A stretch of DNA of 64,000 nt from Candidatus Endonucleibacter sp. (ex Gigantidas childressi) (GCA_030674875.1 JASXSU010000003.1:846076-910075); one strand, 5' to 3'; counted from the stretch's first letter, positions 1 to 9,507 are shown. Numbers and translations: made by a program. Notes: generated by a model from the letters alone, not told the origin.

Positions 1-90
1 AATAACCATATACGGATAAACAACAACATCACGCAACGGTAGCAAAGGCAGCACAGAGGCATTGGACGAATTTAAGGTTTTATTATCCAT
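1..90 (-). CDS. lon: Lon protease, N-terminal 30 codons (cut by window edge)
   Basis: The minus strand from position 90 reads ATG and stays open to the window edge. It gives 30 residues that include LPLLPLRDVVVYPYMVI, the characteristic opening of the Lon substrate-binding domain. Lon is the cytosolic ATP-dependent serine protease that degrades misfolded and regulatory proteins. The start is supported by a purine-rich GAAGAGG about 8 bases upstream. The AAA+ and protease domains lie outside the window, so integrity cannot be judged. Confidence 0.85.
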   Translation of the reverse strand, partial: MDNKTLNSSNASVLPLLPLRDVVVYPYMVI

Positions 91-616
91 AGCTAAAGCC
101 TCTTCTCATAATATTATATACAGGCCAAAATCGGCCAAATTATTAAACTGAGCATTTATCTACTTAGGCTCAGCAACCATCAATACAAACAGGTATTATC
201 TCCACTCTATCAAGACTGGATCACACTCAAGTAGCGCTCCGCAATAAACGGAATCCCATAACTATAAGATGCGTGTATTCACAAAAAAACACAAGTGTGG
301 TGACAATAATTGGGGTACTCTTTTGTTGGAACATTTTTTGACTATTTAGTTCCTGGCTATAAAAACAAAATCTTATTTTTAATACAGGCGTTAAAATCAG
401 AACGATTTCAAAAAACAAAGTAAGGCCTGATTCAAAAGGTACGTGCAACCGACACTTAGTATATGCCGCTGCCATTGCGTAGTGGTAGGCGACAACCCGG
501 CGAAGCTCCATGAGGCTAGTAACTTAGGTTATTAGAAAGGTGAGGGCAGTCAGTAGCCTCATATCGTCAAGGACAATAAGTATATAGAAAGCGTAGTTAG
601 AATGGTTTGCAGAATG
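91..616. other. Intergenic stretch between lon and rsmJ, no gene recognised
   Basis: The first 30 bases hold the likely lon ribosome binding site. The rest shows no family-like protein, no tRNA and no clean terminator. Long open frames here have no recognisable domain and I treat them as chance. The lon promoter should lie in this interval, but I cannot place it. Confidence 0.4.
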
Positions 617-1420
617 TTAACTTGACTTTGGGATAGATTGTTTAACATAAACGTCAAAGCGGTTATTTTTCATTTTGATACATGTCGTGGGCTTTGTGTT
701 GTTTAGTGGTGATGCATAAGCTGGTCTTTTGACAACCACTCTATATTTTGCTACTTTTAATGCTGGTGCTAACAAATTATCAGCATCGTTATCTTCACCA
801 ACAAGCGATTGAAATATTCTCATTTCTTTTTTTACAGCAGCCAGTTTCTCTCTATGCGGATACATAGGGTCAAGATACACAACATCAACCGCGTTAACTA
901 AGGTCATATCACTAATACTTGATGCGTGCATAAGCTGCATGTTGCATACTATATCTTTAATATCCTCATTGAGTTTAGCGAACATCAAGCCTTCATAAAG
1001 TAAAGCAGCCACTATGGGCATTCGCTCCATTAAGGTAACTTTGCAGCCAAGACATGCCAGTACAAATGCATCGCGTCCAAGTCCTGCGGTAGCATCAAGC
1101 ACGTGAGGAGTAAAACCGTGTTTTAAGCCAACCGCTTTGGCAATACTTTGTCTGCGACCACCTCCAAATTTTCGTCTGTGAGCAGAAGTACCATTAACTA
1201 AGTCAACTTTAATACCAGTGAGTCTGGGTTCATCTAATTTTCGCAATTCAAGAATTTGCTGATTTAAAACAAGTAAAAACGTAAGATGTGAGTGTTTATT
1301 GCTAGCAGAAACATCACCAATATAGGTAAGTTTCCATTTCTGTGCGATTTTTATTGCGCGCTCTTTATCGATGGAGTCTACATAGGCAACAGCAATATGC
1401 GATAAGCAATCATTATTCAT
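617..1420 (-). CDS. rsmJ: 16S rRNA (guanine-1516-N2)-methyltransferase RsmJ
   Basis: A 267-residue protein, the usual length for RsmJ (YhiQ). The family methylates G1516 of 16S rRNA using S-adenosylmethionine. Visible family features are the segment [19 protein letters not shown] before the Rossmann fold, the SAM-binding motif [15 protein letters not shown], the acidic motif II region VTLMER, and [12 protein letters not shown], the catalytic-loop motif of N2-guanine methyltransferases. The start ATG overlaps the stop of a small upstream frame by 4 bases, suggesting translational coupling if that frame is real. No truncation is seen. Confidence 0.93.
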   Translation of the reverse strand: MNNDCLSHIAVAYVDSIDKERAIKIAQKWKLTYIGDVSASNKHSHLTFLLVLNQQILELRKLDEPRLTGIKVDLVNGTSAHRRKFGGGRRQSIAKAVGLKHGFTPHVLDATAGLGRDAFVLACLGCKVTLMERMPIVAALLYEGLMFAKLNEDIKDIVCNMQLMHASSISDMTLVNAVDVVYLDPMYPHREKLAAVKKEMRIFQSLVGEDNDADNLLAPALKVAKYRVVVKRPAYASPLNNTKPTTCIKMKNNRFDVYVKQSIPKSS

Positions 1421-1548
1421 TTGTAGTGCCGTTTGGGAGGTTCATCGTGATATGAGAGCACTGAATTTACAAATTCAAGCTGCGGTGGTGTAGGCACCAT
1501 AACACTTAGTAACCTTTTTGTGACTGAATGCCAAGACTCATTTTTCAT
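1417..1548 (-). CDS. Possible small protein overlapping rsmJ start
   Basis: A 43-codon frame starting at an internal ATG ([14 protein letters not shown]...) ends in an ATGA overlap with the rsmJ start. I do not recognise a family. A longer frame to position 1632 exists but its extra N-terminus looks like read-through of intergenic DNA. The 4-base overlap is the main reason to list it. It could equally be a leader that couples translation, or chance. Confidence 0.3.
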   Translation of the reverse strand: MKNESWHSVTKRLLSVMVPTPPQLEFVNSVLSYHDEPPKRHYK

Positions 1549-1849
1549 AATAATTTTGTGTAAGTGGGCTGTGTAGATGCAATATAATTTAACGAGCAAT
1601 AAAGAGAAGCTTTTTCGTTCAAAGGTGGGCATATATACTCGTTATCATTGAATGTGCGGGTAGCCGACAAGTAAGCTGGTTTTTAGTGTCTACGAATAGT
1701 CGGTGACTGGGGTGAGTCAGAGTGGTCAGCAGCTCCGCTCTTTCAAGGGAAAATGAGTATAGTAAGAAGATATACAAAAGTCTTCTAATGCTGAGTACTG
1801 CGACCAACTTTTATTTGATAGTATGGCATGTTGAGACAAGTAATTTGAA

Positions 1850-1990
1850 ATCCTTTAGGTATATACCCAAAGGATTTGGAATTGTTAGGCGGTGGCAGCT
1901 GAGCGAGTCCGTATAAGCGTAGAGTGCTAAGCTACTGTAGTGAGCGAACGCTGACAACAAAGTGGCAGTTTTAAAGGCGACGGCTATTGC
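1850..1990. repeat. Diverged intergenic palindromic repeat
   Basis: The stretch opens with TATACCCAAAGGATTTGGAATTG and ends with a TTTTAAAGGCGACGGCTATT-like arm. These match the two arms of the 124-bp TA-flanked element found intact elsewhere in the window. The middle carries the same GAGCGAACGCTGACAACAAAGTGGC core. It is more diverged than the copies inside transposase genes, so it is probably an older insertion. Confidence 0.55.
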
Positions 1991-1996
1991 AGTTGA

Positions 1997-3181
1997 TTAA
2001 GGTGGCAAGGGCCTGATTAAAAGAAAGGTAATTATACTAGCAATGATAATATATAAACTAAGAGGCATTGTTGAGGCCGTAGGCATAATCTCAATAGCAA
2101 TGCTTCCTAATATTATTAAAAATATACTTTCAACACAGTAATAGAGAGCTGTTGCGAACCCTGCTGAGTTATTGTATTTTTTTAATGCACCATTGGCAGA
2201 TACCGAACAAATCATAGAAATACTAACAGCTATTACATACATAGGCACCATAAAACTAACTATATGAATGCCTAATACTTGCTCAAAGCTAGTTAATGTT
2301 ACCGCAGCTCCAACCAGCAAAAATAAAGCACGATAAACAATGCCTTTTTCACCCCATGAAGCAACAAAATATCTCACAAAACGAGCAGTTATAATCATAA
2401 CTAACGCAACACTACCAAACCACAGGCTAAACTCTATTTTAGAATAACCAAGACTAGTCATTAAAATACTTGGAGCAGTAGAAAAGTATACAAAAAATGT
2501 ACCCATAGCTGTTGCAAAGGCGATGGTATATGCCAAAAATGAACGTGAGCAGAGAATGATTGAAAATTGTCCCCACTCAAATGGCAAAGTATGGAGTGGA
2601 CGCGTTTCATTCCAGCGAAACAGAGTATGGATGCCAGTGAGTGCAGACAAAACAGCTAAAGTAATAAAAATACCTTGCCAGTTGGCGTAATGATTAATTA
2701 TAGCGCCCATAATTGGAGCCAAGGCTGGTACAAAAGCTAAAATTGACCCCATCATAGCATAAATTATTACTCCATCCTTGCTCTCAGAAAATACATCACG
2801 CACAGTTGCAAATGCTGCAACCAGCATAGCTGAAGCAGCCATAGCTTGAAATAATCTACAGACCAAAAACAACCAAAAAACATTGCTAAAGGCAATAACT
2901 GCTGAACTAAAGCAATAAATACCGCAACCTATCAAGACAACAGGCCGTCTACCTATCTTATCTGATAGCGGACCAAAAACTAATTGACCAACTCCGAGCA
3001 TCATCATGTAAAAGGTAAGGCTTAATTGCACTAGATTAGATGACACCAAAAAGACGGTAACCATCTCTGGCAATACTGGTAGATATAAATCCATACCTAA
3101 TGATGCAATAATGTCAATCGGTACAAGTAAGCATAGTGAATACGGTAGGGTGTAAGTCCATGATCCTGATTTATTGATCAT
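1997..3181 (-). CDS. MFS drug exporter, CmlA/FloR (chloramphenicol/florfenicol) type
   Basis: A 394-residue, 12-helix major facilitator of the Bcr/CflA drug:H+ antiporter group. The N-terminus matches the CmlA/FloR lineage closely: SW.Y.L..., then IASLGMDLYLPVLPEM (CmlA has LASLGMDMYLPAVPFM), GQLVFGPLSDKIGRRPV (motif A), ATVRDVF and PALAPIMGAII (motif C region). The length is slightly short of CmlA (about 419) because the C-terminal tail is shorter. Members pump out amphenicols across the inner membrane. Whether this chromosomal relative confers resistance or exports another compound cannot be told from sequence. No attenuator leader typical of plasmid cmlA was seen upstream. It stands alone, with diverged repeats on its downstream side. 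Confidence 0.8.
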   Translation of the reverse strand: MINKSGSWTYTLPYSLCLLVPIDIIASLGMDLYLPVLPEMVTVFLVSSNLVQLSLTFYMMMLGVGQLVFGPLSDKIGRRPVVLIGCGIYCFSSAVIAFSNVFWLFLVCRLFQAMAASAMLVAAFATVRDVFSESKDGVIIYAMMGSILAFVPALAPIMGAIINHYANWQGIFITLAVLSALTGIHTLFRWNETRPLHTLPFEWGQFSIILCSRSFLAYTIAFATAMGTFFVYFSTAPSILMTSLGYSKIEFSLWFGSVALVMIITARFVRYFVASWGEKGIVYRALFLLVGAAVTLTSFEQVLGIHIVSFMVPMYVIAVSISMICSVSANGALKKYNNSAGFATALYYCVESIFLIILGSIAIEIMPTASTMPLSLYIIIASIITFLLIRPLPP

Positions 3182-3551
3182 TTTGATTTAAATCTATAGT
3201 AAAAAATGATAATTATATCTTAAGTGACGTAATAGCGAATAACCGTATTGGCTCAAATGATGCACGCAGTGCGGCTATTACCTTGTTCTGGTTGAGTGAA
3301 CCGGAGACTTTAATAAAAGACGATATTTGTCATTTATTGGAGTGTTATTATAGGGCAGAAACGTAGTTACAAACAATACCAAAAAGAATTTAAAGAGGAT
3401 GAGTAGCCTTCAAAAAGCACTCTCAAAGCCAGCCTGCTAGGCTGCATTGTCGAGTGATTCGGGTCATTAAATCGGCCTTCTATGGGAGGGCTAGTCCAAC
3501 TAAAATTATAACAGCCCAAGAGTTACAGTCGTATAGAAGAAGTGTTAAAGA

Positions 3552-4473
3552 GAGACCTTTGCACGAAACACAGGGAAATCATGTTGATAATCTGGAATAA
3601 TAGATCGAAGGCAAAACGCGGAAACCAATAGAACTACAATGGCCTGGAAAAATCTTACACAACGTAGCTTGGCCGACGCCATGCTGATCGAGCACGATGC
3701 AGTCAAAGAGCTGGATGCCGTGCACGAACTTATTGATTGGTCACGGTTAGAGCAGCGGCTGTCACAAATTCATTCCAAAGCGCGTGACGAGAAGGCTTGA
3801 CCTCCACTAATGATGTTTAAAGCGCTGCTGCTACAAAGCTGGTACAAGCTCAGTGATCTGGCGCTGGAAAAACAGCTGGCGCGAGATTTGTTATTTCGCC
3901 GTTTTACCGGGCTGGATATTTCTGAGTCTGTGCCGGATCACTCGACGTTTTGGCGGTTTAGACAGAAACGGGACACGCTATGTTTAATGGACGGATTGCT
4001 CAGCGAGGTCAATGCCCAGCTTAGTGAGCAATGGCTTTATACCCGTCGCCTTTCAAGTTGCTACGTTGTTGGCTGCGTTCGCTCACCCCGATCACCTACT
4101 ACTCGTAGGCTCACGGGGCTTCGCTTACTTGCTGCCTAGTAGCAATTTGAAATGCTTTGGGTATATATCAAATCGGGAGAAGTCAGTATTGTCGATGCCA
4201 GCGTGATTGAGGCCTAGCAATGCCGCCCCAACAAAAACAAGCATGGTGATTCGACTCAAGACCCTGAAGCGGATTGGAATGTAAAAGCTGGTTCCGATGG
4301 GAAATAGGGTTATCGATACAGCAGGCAAGCCGTGCCTAAAAAATGAAAAGGTGGGGTAATAAGACGCAATTCGTAAAGAATTCGCCCCTATGGCGTCATT
4401 TTTGACCTTTTTATCGTCAAAAAATGTAACTCATTATAATGGGCGTCAAATGGCGTTATCATGCAAAGGTCTC
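3552..4473 (+). mobile_element. IS5-family element A, inactivated
   Basis: The inverted ends are GAGACCTTTGCAC and ATGCAAAGGTCTC. Between them an IS5-type transposase can be followed in pieces: MAWKNLTQRSLADAM... from 3639 to a stop at 3798, then MMFKALLLQSWYKLSD in another frame from 3810, then SIVDASVIEA near 4190 and further DPEADWNVKAGSDGK. It is dead through a frameshift near 3798, stop codons, a large C-terminal deletion (DDE region missing) and insertion of the 124-bp element at 4040. The ends match those of the 139-bp miniature elements in this window, so an active relative could have mobilised them. Confidence 0.8.
4040..4163. repeat. 124-bp TA-flanked miniature element, copy 1 (in IS5-A)
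   Basis: It begins TACCCGTCGCCTTTCAAGTTG and ends CAATTTGAAATGCTTTGGGTA, with TA on both sides. Removing the element and one TA rejoins the transposase as ...QLSEQWLYIKSGEVSIVDASVIEA in one frame, which shows both the borders and the 2-bp target duplication. Its reading frame appends TRRLSSCYVVGC... and a stop to the host ORF. Confidence 0.85.
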
Positions 4474-4656
4474 AAGGTGCTAAGTTTTTGGTGCTATATG
4501 GTGTGTTAAAACCATGTTATACAGGATAGATACGTTAAAAATCAGTGTATAAAACAAATGATTTGATGTTCAACGCCTTAGAAAGTTTCGTAATGGCTGA
4601 CAAAACTTGGAAAGTTCAATTACCGTGACCAAAGTCGTTGGTTATACTGAGGTCTC
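4474..4656 (+). mobile_element. IS5-family element B, right-end remnant
   Basis: Encodes the last residues of the element-B transposase (KFLVLYGV.KPCYTG) and the non-coding right end finishing in CTGAGGTCTC. It matches 13590-13789 closely. The left part is missing and element A abuts it directly. Confidence 0.75.
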
Positions 4657-4669
4657 ATATTATTAAAAT

Positions 4670-4808
4670 GAGACCTTTGCACAAGCTGTAATTTTGTTAG
4701 TCGGTGAGGAAAACACGCACTAAAATAGATGATTTATGCTTGTAAATGATCGATTTAGTACGTTTTTAAAGAAGCCAACTGGCAAAAGAACAATCGTGCA
4801 AAGGTCTC
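4670..4808. repeat. 139-bp miniature element with GAGACCTTTGCAC ends, copy 1
   Basis: A non-coding element with perfect GAGACCTTTGCAC/GTGCAAAGGTCTC ends, flanked by the 5-bp direct repeat AAAAT. It sits 16 bases before the first possible xerD start, so it lies where the xerD promoter and leader would be. Confidence 0.8.
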
Positions 4809-4824
4809 AAAATAAGAAAAAATA

Positions 4825-5760
4825 ATGCATTATTCACAAAAGATAATGGAATCAAGCAGTGCTAGGGATTTCAATACCACGGATTTAGAATCATTCAATA
4901 CCTATCTCTGGCTAGAAAAGGGGTTGTCAAAAAATACGCTAGAGGCTTACCACAGAGATCTGAAGCAATGGTGTAAATGGCTTGGTAAAAAACAAAATAA
5001 ACCCGCTCGAAACGGCGCTACCAATGATCTTCGGGACTGTCTTACCGATAGATTTAAGCAAGGTTACCACTCACGCTCTACAGCCCGTTTTCTCTCCAGT
5101 CTTCGCGCTTTCTATCAGTACCTTTATCAGCAAGGCGTATCTAGCGAAGATATAACCGTCCATATTGATTTGCCAAAACAAGGGCAGTCTTTACCTAAAA
5201 GCATAAGTGAGAAAGATGTTGAGGCTCTACTTAAGGCTCCTGACACCGATACATCTTTAGGTATGAGAGATCGCTGCATGCTTGAAATTCTTTATGCTTG
5301 CGGGCTAAGAATTAGTGAGCTAGTTAATCTTACAATTAATAATATCAATAGCCGACAAGGCGTTATCCGAATTATCGGCAAAGGCCACAAAGAAAGATTA
5401 GTGCCCATGGGGGAAGAAGCTTGCGAATGGCTGGAACGATATATGAAAGATACTCGTCCACTGCTTTTAAAGAACAAGAATAGCTTGGCTCTTTTCCCGG
5501 GCAGATATGATAAGCCTATGACCAGGCAAACCTTTTGGCATAGAATCAAATTTCATGGGGTAAGCGCAGGGATGATGGCAAATATTTCACCGCATATGCT
5601 TCGTCACGCCTTTGCTACACATCTTTTGAATCATGGAGCTGATTTACGTGTTGTGCAACTATTACTAGGCCACAGCAACTTGTCCACAACACAAATATAC
5701 ACGCATGTGGCTCTTCATCGTTTGGAAGAGCTTCATGCCATGCATCATCCGAGAGGCTGA
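4825..5760 (+). CDS. xerD: Site-specific tyrosine recombinase XerD
   Basis: A 311-residue tyrosine recombinase that, with XerC, resolves chromosome dimers at dif. The N-terminal SAM-like core-binding domain is followed by the catalytic domain. All six catalytic residues are visible: R162 (GLRISEL), K186 (GKGHKE), H257 and R260 (SPHMLRHAF), H283 (LLLGHS) and Y292 (TTQIYTH). Sequence similarity is to XerD rather than XerC (LPKSISEKDVEALL, HLLNHGADLRVVQ), and dsbC follows as in many gammaproteobacteria. The conserved N-terminus makes the ATG at 4846 (MESSSARDF) a likely alternative start; neither start has a good ribosome binding site. A 139-bp miniature element lies immediately upstream. Confidence 0.93.
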   Translation: MHYSQKIMESSSARDFNTTDLESFNTYLWLEKGLSKNTLEAYHRDLKQWCKWLGKKQNKPARNGATNDLRDCLTDRFKQGYHSRSTARFLSSLRAFYQYLYQQGVSSEDITVHIDLPKQGQSLPKSISEKDVEALLKAPDTDTSLGMRDRCMLEILYACGLRISELVNLTINNINSRQGVIRIIGKGHKERLVPMGEEACEWLERYMKDTRPLLLKNKNSLALFPGRYDKPMTRQTFWHRIKFHGVSAGMMANISPHMLRHAFATHLLNHGADLRVVQLLLGHSNLSTTQIYTHVALHRLEELHAMHHPRG

Positions 5761-6231
5761 ACGAAGTACCCAATATTGTCTTGCTCTGACTTGCTCTTTG
5801 GGTGACAGTAGATAACTAATACCGTCAGATCGACCATACCAGTTATCGTGAAGGTAAGAGCAACCAATACCTTTATACCTTCAAGGCAATGGTTGTAGAT
5901 TACAGCCTTAAGGATGCTTTTTATGCTCTTTCATAAAGCTGATAATTAATCGTGCTGATTTTTTCACAAAAGACAAATGCTCATGGTAAAACAGCCGATA
6001 AGTTAAAAAGGCAATACTCAGTAACGGTTAAGTTATGTGGTATCACGATCAGGTCTATACCCTTTACTATTGAAGGTTTGGGTCGGTGAGAAACTAGTGC
6101 AGCCCTATGCTACGAGTAATATGTGGCTGGGGGTGAGTGAGATCAGCCAGCAATACCTTTACTTTCAAGGAAAGTGTGGGTATCACGATTAACTAATAAC
6201 TCCAGACGAACCAAATAAAAGGATACCAACT
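5761..6231. repeat. xerD-dsbC gap with palindromic repeat debris
   Basis: The gap of about 470 bases has no gene. It contains several arms of diverged palindromic repeats (for example TACCTTTACTTTCAAGG near 6160 and CCTTCAAGGCAATGG near 5880) in both orientations. dsbC has an AAAGGATACC ribosome binding site at its right edge. Confidence 0.5.
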
Positions 6232-6975
6232 ATGTGTCGCATTGTACTATTTACAATAGGTGTGCTGTTTTTTCAGTATTCATTTGCAGATTCTGGTAAC
6301 GATGCACTTGTAAATATAAACAAGCAACTAAAGAAGTTAGACCCAGATATCCGGATTAAAACGATTGAGAAAAGCCCTGTTTCTGGGTTATTTACTGTAA
6401 TTGTCGACGATGGTTATGTGTTTTATATCAGCGATAATGGGAACCATGTTATTCGAGGAGATATTATTGCCATCAAGGATGGCATTCCTTCTAATCTAAC
6501 CGAAAAAGTCCGGAATCAAGAAAGCAGCAAGCAACTAAGTGTGCTCAACCCCAAAGACATGATTATTTTCTCTCCTAAAGGTGAAACCAAAGGTATAGTT
6601 TATGCCTTTACCGATGTGGATTGCGGTTATTGCCGAAAACTTCATCAAGAGGTGCCTATGCTGAACAAGTTGGGAATTGAATTACGGTACCTTGCGTATC
6701 CACGAGGTGGAGCTGAAGTGCCAGCTTATAAAAAAATGGTATCCGCATGGTGTTCAGATGATAGAAAAACAGCTATATCTAAACTGAAAAATGGACTAAG
6801 TATCACGCCAAAAAACTGCGTAAATCCTATTGATCAGCAAGTCAAGCTCGGAACTAAGCTCGGTATATCCGGTACTCCTGCTTTATTTCTTGAGGACGGC
6901 AGTCGTATTTCTGGTTTCCGTCCGGCAAAAGATATTGCTGAGATTATGGGTATTTCTGACAGCGTTTCTCCATAA
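6232..6975 (+). CDS. dsbC: Periplasmic disulfide isomerase DsbC
   Basis: A 247-residue thiol:disulfide interchange protein. Residues 1-19 form a Sec signal peptide ending around FAD. An N-terminal dimerisation domain (to about residue 75) is followed by a thioredoxin-fold domain with active site C131-G-Y-C134 in FTDVDCGYCRKLHQEVP and the cis-proline loop SGTP (P216). Cysteines 174 and 196 correspond to the second, structural pair of DsbC. The protein shuffles wrong disulfides in exported proteins and is kept reduced by DsbD. The xerD-dsbC neighbourhood is conserved in gammaproteobacteria; here the gap is widened by repeats. Confidence 0.93.
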   Translation: MCRIVLFTIGVLFFQYSFADSGNDALVNINKQLKKLDPDIRIKTIEKSPVSGLFTVIVDDGYVFYISDNGNHVIRGDIIAIKDGIPSNLTEKVRNQESSKQLSVLNPKDMIIFSPKGETKGIVYAFTDVDCGYCRKLHQEVPMLNKLGIELRYLAYPRGGAEVPAYKKMVSAWCSDDRKTAISKLKNGLSITPKNCVNPIDQQVKLGTKLGISGTPALFLEDGSRISGFRPAKDIAEIMGISDSVSP

Positions 6976-7099
6976 AAATACGACAGACTAAACAAGTATT
7001 AGGTTCAAAAAAATACTTGTAGTATTCAATAAAATATATGCCATCTGGGCTTTAAGATACTATATTTTAGCTTTGCCCATGTTCTTTGTTAGTGACCAT

Positions 7100-7640
7100 C
7101 TTGTTATTAAAGATGTGAGGTCGTTACCCTCCTTGCCAGCATAGTTGTCGCTTCTTCTGACTTCTCTAACTTAAACAGGGGGTGGGGTCAGAGAGCGATC
7201 AATTCCACGCTATCCAGAAGAGTTCAGAGTTCATAATTCAGAAAATGATGCCACCCATAAAGAACGCTTTAATGCTGAGTACAGTCTGATAATGTGTTAC
7301 CAGACAGGCGTAAAAACTCCTACAGGCCAGAACCTAGCAACAAGTTTTCTGAATCTGAACGTTAGATGATTATTGAAATCAGTAACAGTGCTCGTTTCAA
7401 GAGTCTTCCTCTCAGGCAAGCTGTGCCCATACTGACGGATGAGGGGTACTTGGCGTATGAAAAAATATTTCACACGGTGTTGATGAAGTCGATAGGCAGC
7501 ACTATATAGGTCGGGCTGCTCGCTCAAGCCGTCACATACCAACCTCTTATTGCGGCACCGGACCTAATTAGGTCTGGTCATGGGATATAGCATTTTTGCT
7601 CTCTTCTATTCGTGGCTAGCTTTGTTATCTGCATCTGGTT
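7100..7640 (+). pseudogene. IS3-family transposase (OrfB) remnant
   Basis: The plus strand near 7300-7620 reads, with stops and frame breaks, as an IS3-type OrfB N-terminal half: YRPEPSNKFSESER, then MIIEISNSARFKSLPLRQAVPIL, DEG.YLAYEKIFHTVL, and PDLI.VWSWDIAFL. The last corresponds to the PNQVWSWDITYL motif preceding the first catalytic Asp. The upstream 100-200 bases resemble 60770-60900, so both loci descend from one repeated element. No intact ORF remains. Confidence 0.6.
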
Positions 7641-7970
7641 ATAGACATCTACAGTCGTAGAACTGTTGCATTGTAAGTTCATCAAACTAAATGGTAACGG
7701 GTATATCTAGTGCCTGTTTGATTGTGTGAAGTCAGCAGGCTATGATGATATAGCTTTACAGTGTATCATCAGGTGTGCCAATTGTTGTGGGTGTTTAGGA
7801 CGTGTTCATTTTTGTATATCTAGGTGTGTCTGGGTACATTGTTCTGGTTGAATAAACCAGTATGCTAAAAGAGAAAAATATTTTAAAGTGCAGTGTTAGA
7901 CTCTGTACGTAAAGTTACTTTAAAGGCTTGTGATATGATGTTCTCGGCAGGGTTAGATGGGGGAGGGGTG
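7641..7970. other. Gap before the channel gene, no gene seen
   Basis: About 330 bases, AT-rich and without a recognisable coding frame. The right edge carries GGGGGAGGGG (7960-7968), a strong Shine-Dalgarno-like tract placed for a start near 7975-7985, where the open frame contains no ATG, GTG or TTG. Confidence 0.35.
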
Positions 7971-8028
7971 ACTTATAAAAAATATATATAAATTTTATAA
8001 TGATCATCTGTTAAAGATAAGCTGGTTA

Positions 8029-9024
8029 GTGCTAACGACAATATTGTTTCTGCATTTTTCTTTCAGTTGGCTAGCATTAGTTGTCGCTGGTGAAGAGGTT
8101 TTAGTGCAGCCTATTGACTGGATCTATTTTTATGTGACGACAGCTACAACCATTGGCTATGGAGATTTTAGTCCTGTAACTAATGTCGGCAAGTTATTGT
8201 CAGCAGTCATCGTTATGCCTGGTGCTGTGCTGTTGTTTGCAGCATTTCTGGGAAAAGTATCTGCGTTATTTATTGGTGTTTGGAGAAAAGGAATGCAGGG
8301 AGAAATTGATTATTCTCAACTGAAAGACCACATAGTTATCCTTGGCTGGCATCCAGAAAAAACTAGTCGTATGGTGCAACTGATTTTTGGTGATGTGCGA
8401 GGGCAAAAAAGAGATGTAGTACTGTGTACTTCTGAAAATGTGGAAAACCCATTCCCGAATATCGTTCGTTTTGTAAAAGGAACAAGATTATTAGATAAGG
8501 ATGTTTTCCGTAGGTCTGCACTTGAACTGGCAGGTAGAGTCATTATCTTTCAAGAGACGGATGATCAGACATTGACTGCTTGCTTGTCTGTATGTGCCAC
8601 GAAAACAACGGCTCATATTGTTGCTTGGTTCGAGGACTCTAAAATGGCTGGGCTTGTGCAGAGCCACTGCCCCCAGGTGGAGTGTCATACAAGTCTTTCC
8701 GTGGACTTACTGGTTCGCTCAGCTCAAGATCCTGGTTCTTCAAGGTTACAGTCTCAGCTTCTGTCTACGTTGGAAGGCCCCACTCTATTCAGTGTTCAGG
8801 TTCCTGATGATTTTGAGGGAACAACATTCAGCTGTTTGTTGGGAGTTATGAAGCTAAAACATGAAGCGATTGCTATGGGCCTTGCGGAGACAGTTATGGG
8901 TAAAGATTTGTTGTTGAATCCTCATGGTGATCATAGGGTCAAAGCTGGTCAGCTAATTTATTTTATAGCTGCAGAGAGGGTAGGGAAATCAGAAGTAGCC
9001 TGGAATGATATGGTTGCAGGATAG
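8029..9024 (+). CDS. Potassium channel with RCK/TrkA-N domain
   Basis: A 331-residue ion channel subunit. Two transmembrane segments (residues about 1-22 and 60-88) flank a pore loop with the K+ selectivity filter TIGYGDF (about residue 41). A TrkA-N/RCK Rossmann domain (HIVILGWHPEKTSRMV, about residue 102) and a C-terminal regulatory part follow. RCK channels conduct K+ and are gated by nucleotides or ions. The GTG at 8029 is the first standard start, but the frame is open upstream to 7972 and encodes a plausible extension (KFYNDHLLKISWLV) as in homologues. A strong ribosome binding site also sits at 7962-7968. The true start may therefore be a non-standard codon, or the start codon may be lost. 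Confidence 0.8.
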   Translation: MLTTILFLHFSFSWLALVVAGEEVLVQPIDWIYFYVTTATTIGYGDFSPVTNVGKLLSAVIVMPGAVLLFAAFLGKVSALFIGVWRKGMQGEIDYSQLKDHIVILGWHPEKTSRMVQLIFGDVRGQKRDVVLCTSENVENPFPNIVRFVKGTRLLDKDVFRRSALELAGRVIIFQETDDQTLTACLSVCATKTTAHIVAWFEDSKMAGLVQSHCPQVECHTSLSVDLLVRSAQDPGSSRLQSQLLSTLEGPTLFSVQVPDDFEGTTFSCLLGVMKLKHEAIAMGLAETVMGKDLLLNPHGDHRVKAGQLIYFIAAERVGKSEVAWNDMVAG

Positions 9025-9111
9025 GGTGGTAGAGCTGATATCTAAGAGTATCAAGACGTAGTGTAGCCACTTTTATGGCTGAACTTTTGTGTGACCCTGG
9101 ATAGTATGATG

Positions 9112-9507
9112 CTACAAGCTTGGTTCTCTCCTATCTTGTGTAGGACTACATTTTGTTGTTTCTACTATTGTATTATTTTCAGGACTCTTTGATCTTCCTT
9201 TTATTGGAATGAAAAGCGCCAAGGTAATACTGCTTGCTACGGCTACTATAAGAACGAATTCGGCTGTATTTATTGCTTCTGGTGCTTGTCCAAGGCGGTT
9301 ATAAAGCGACGTAAGAAAGGCTGGAGCTAACCAGTGCTGCTCTGGAGTCAGCTTCCAGGGCATGTACAGAAGAGTTGCTGTGCCGATGCAAAGAACTCTG
9401 GTTATCCGAGAGGGCAGTTTTTTGATTACAAGTTGGAAAGAGGCTATGCAGCCCGTTGCTCCTATTAGGTAAATGATCCAGCCTAACAAATATTGTGTGT
9501 TTGTCAT
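9112..9507 (-). CDS. Conserved small inner-membrane protein
   Basis: About 131 residues from the ATG at 9507 (MTNTQYLLGWIIYLIG); a TTG nine codons upstream is a weaker alternative. Predicted membrane segments are residues 3-24, 35-52 and around 80-103, with a hydrophilic tail. The pattern LLGW..YL.G, then R..RVL..TATLL..PW, then HWLAPAFLTSLY matches a conserved hypothetical membrane protein seen in many gammaproteobacteria. I know no function for it. Confidence 0.65.
   Translation of the reverse strand: MTNTQYLLGWIIYLIGATGCIASFQLVIKKLPSRITRVLCIGTATLLYMPWKLTPEQHWLAPAFLTSLYNRLGQAPEAINTAEFVLIVAVASSITLALFIPIKGRSKSPENNTIVETTKCSPTQDRREPSL

Noticed and set aside
227-511. 94-residue frame between lon and rsmJ
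   Set aside because: Composition is unlike a real protein, there is no start context and no family match.
4825-5760. Integron integrase for the cassette array
   Set aside because: The recombinase matches XerD, lacks the additional IntI-specific domain, and sits beside dsbC as XerD does.
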